This document shows positions 5,860 to 6,220 of a stretch of DNA of 6,220 bases, in pieces; within the stretch, counting starts at the first letter, position 1, and every line of letters begins with the position of its first letter. The stretch covers positions 1 to 6,220 of the forward strand of contig DAOTVW010000368.1 in assembly GCA_034436035.1 (NCBI GenBank), written 5' to 3'. The position numbers and the translations under genes were made by a program. The notes beneath the pieces are model-generated. The model made no database searches. It saw only the letters and a list, made by a program, of their open reading frames with translations, and was not told where the DNA came from. Source of the stretch: UBA4823 sp034436035 (GTDB lineage: Bacteria > Chloroflexota > Anaerolineae > Anaerolineales > UBA4823).

Positions 5860-6023
5860 AATTTTGGTGATTCTTTAATAGCCCAATTTCTCTATTCCAT
5901 GGAGGTGATCAGTATAAACCTTAGATACAATTACTTAAACGTAAAGTGTATTATGGCTTCTTCTTTAATGCCTATATCTAATTCTATGGACATTTGAAAC
6001 AGTTTACAATGCCGTCACTTTGC
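5860..6023. other. AT-rich gap between the repeat array and the DegV promoter
   Basis: No gene is supported. A perfect anti-16S match, GGAGGTGATC (5901-5910), has no start codon at a suitable distance downstream. A 32-codon frame (ATG 5899 to TGA 5997) overlaps it, but has no ribosome binding site of its own and no recognisable sequence. Confidence 0.5.
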
Positions 6024-6052
6024 TTGACAAGATTGCTGGAACGCACTATAGT
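6024..6052 (+). promoter_or_regulatory. Near-consensus sigma-70-type promoter of the DegV gene
   Basis: TTGACA (6024-6029, consensus -35) and TATAGT (6047-6052, one base from the -10 consensus) are separated by exactly 17 bases. Transcription should start around 6058-6060, giving a very short leader that begins next to the GGGAGG ribosome binding site at 6062-6067. The match suggests strong, constitutive expression; no operator-like palindrome overlaps it. Confidence 0.8.
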
Positions 6053-6072
6053 TTCAGGCTTGGGAGGCAGAA

Positions 6073-6220
6073 ATGACCATAGCTGTATTAACAGATAGTA
6101 CTGCAGACCTTGCACCAAATTGGATTACCGAGAGGCAAATTGGCGTGATCCCGCTTTCAGTTAACCTGAACGGTAGAGTCTACAAAGACGGTGTGGAATT
6201 GACGCAGCAACACTTATTCG
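6073..6220 (+). CDS. DegV family fatty-acid-binding protein, 3' partial
   Basis: The first 49 codons of a DegV-family protein run to the window edge. DegV proteins bind a fatty acid and, in the FakB branch, present it to the kinase FakA for phosphorylation and entry into phospholipid synthesis; whether this one does so cannot be told from the fragment. The N-terminal signature is clear: IAVLTDSTADL at residues 3-13 (the TDS-T-DL phosphate/fatty-acid-head region), IGVIPLSVNLNG at about 23-34 and YKDGVELT at about 37-44. The ATG at 6073 is preceded by GGGAGG (6062-6067) with a 5-base gap, and by the promoter at 6024-6052. The gene has its own promoter and is separated from the sulfotransferase genes by the repeat array, so it is probably an independent housekeeping unit. 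Confidence 0.92.
   Translation, partial: MTIAVLTDSTADLAPNWITERQIGVIPLSVNLNGRVYKDGVELTQQHLF

Overview
The window looks like accessory DNA from a free-living bacterium. Genes are widely spaced, and the gaps hold several families of short, hairpin-forming dispersed repeats. Gene content (CPBP protease, DUF4910 M28-like peptidase, sulfotransferases, DegV) together with the intergenic repeats reminds me of Chloroflexota (Anaerolineae-like). That placement is an impression, not a demonstration. All recognised genes are on the + strand.

Layout. (1) 1-756: 3' part of a membrane CPBP/CAAX-type intramembrane protease, whose 5' end lies outside the window. (2) About 768-1051: a broken remnant of an ADP-ribosylglycohydrolase. 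Its C-terminal motif is intact in one frame, but stops and a frame change cut it off upstream. (3) 1052-1591: 540 bases with no gene, holding remnants of at least three dispersed repeat families and then a plausible promoter and strong ribosome binding site. (4) 1592-2908: a full-length DUF4910/DUF2172 zinc-peptidase-like protein with a C-terminal winged helix. (5) 3025-3888 and 4330-5211: two tandem, paralogous PAPS-dependent sulfotransferases. They are separated by about 440 bases that contain two direct copies of a hairpin repeat; a third, inverted copy lies at 1286-1330. (6) 5298-5859: nearly four tandem copies of a 152-base non-coding unit, each made of consecutive inverted repeats. (7) 6024-6220: a near-consensus promoter driving the 5' end of a DegV-family gene, cut by the window edge.

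Function. The peptidase-like protein and the two sulfotransferases run in the same direction and may form one accessory module. DUF4910 proteins are often found in surface-polysaccharide loci, and sulfotransferases modify glycans or small molecules, so sulfation of a surface glycan or secondary metabolite is a reasonable guess. No glycosyltransferase is visible here to confirm it. The first sulfotransferase differs from its neighbour at several active-site positions, including loss of the likely catalytic histidine. The most unusual non-genic element is the multi-hairpin tandem array, whose pairing arms allow alternative, mutually exclusive folds.
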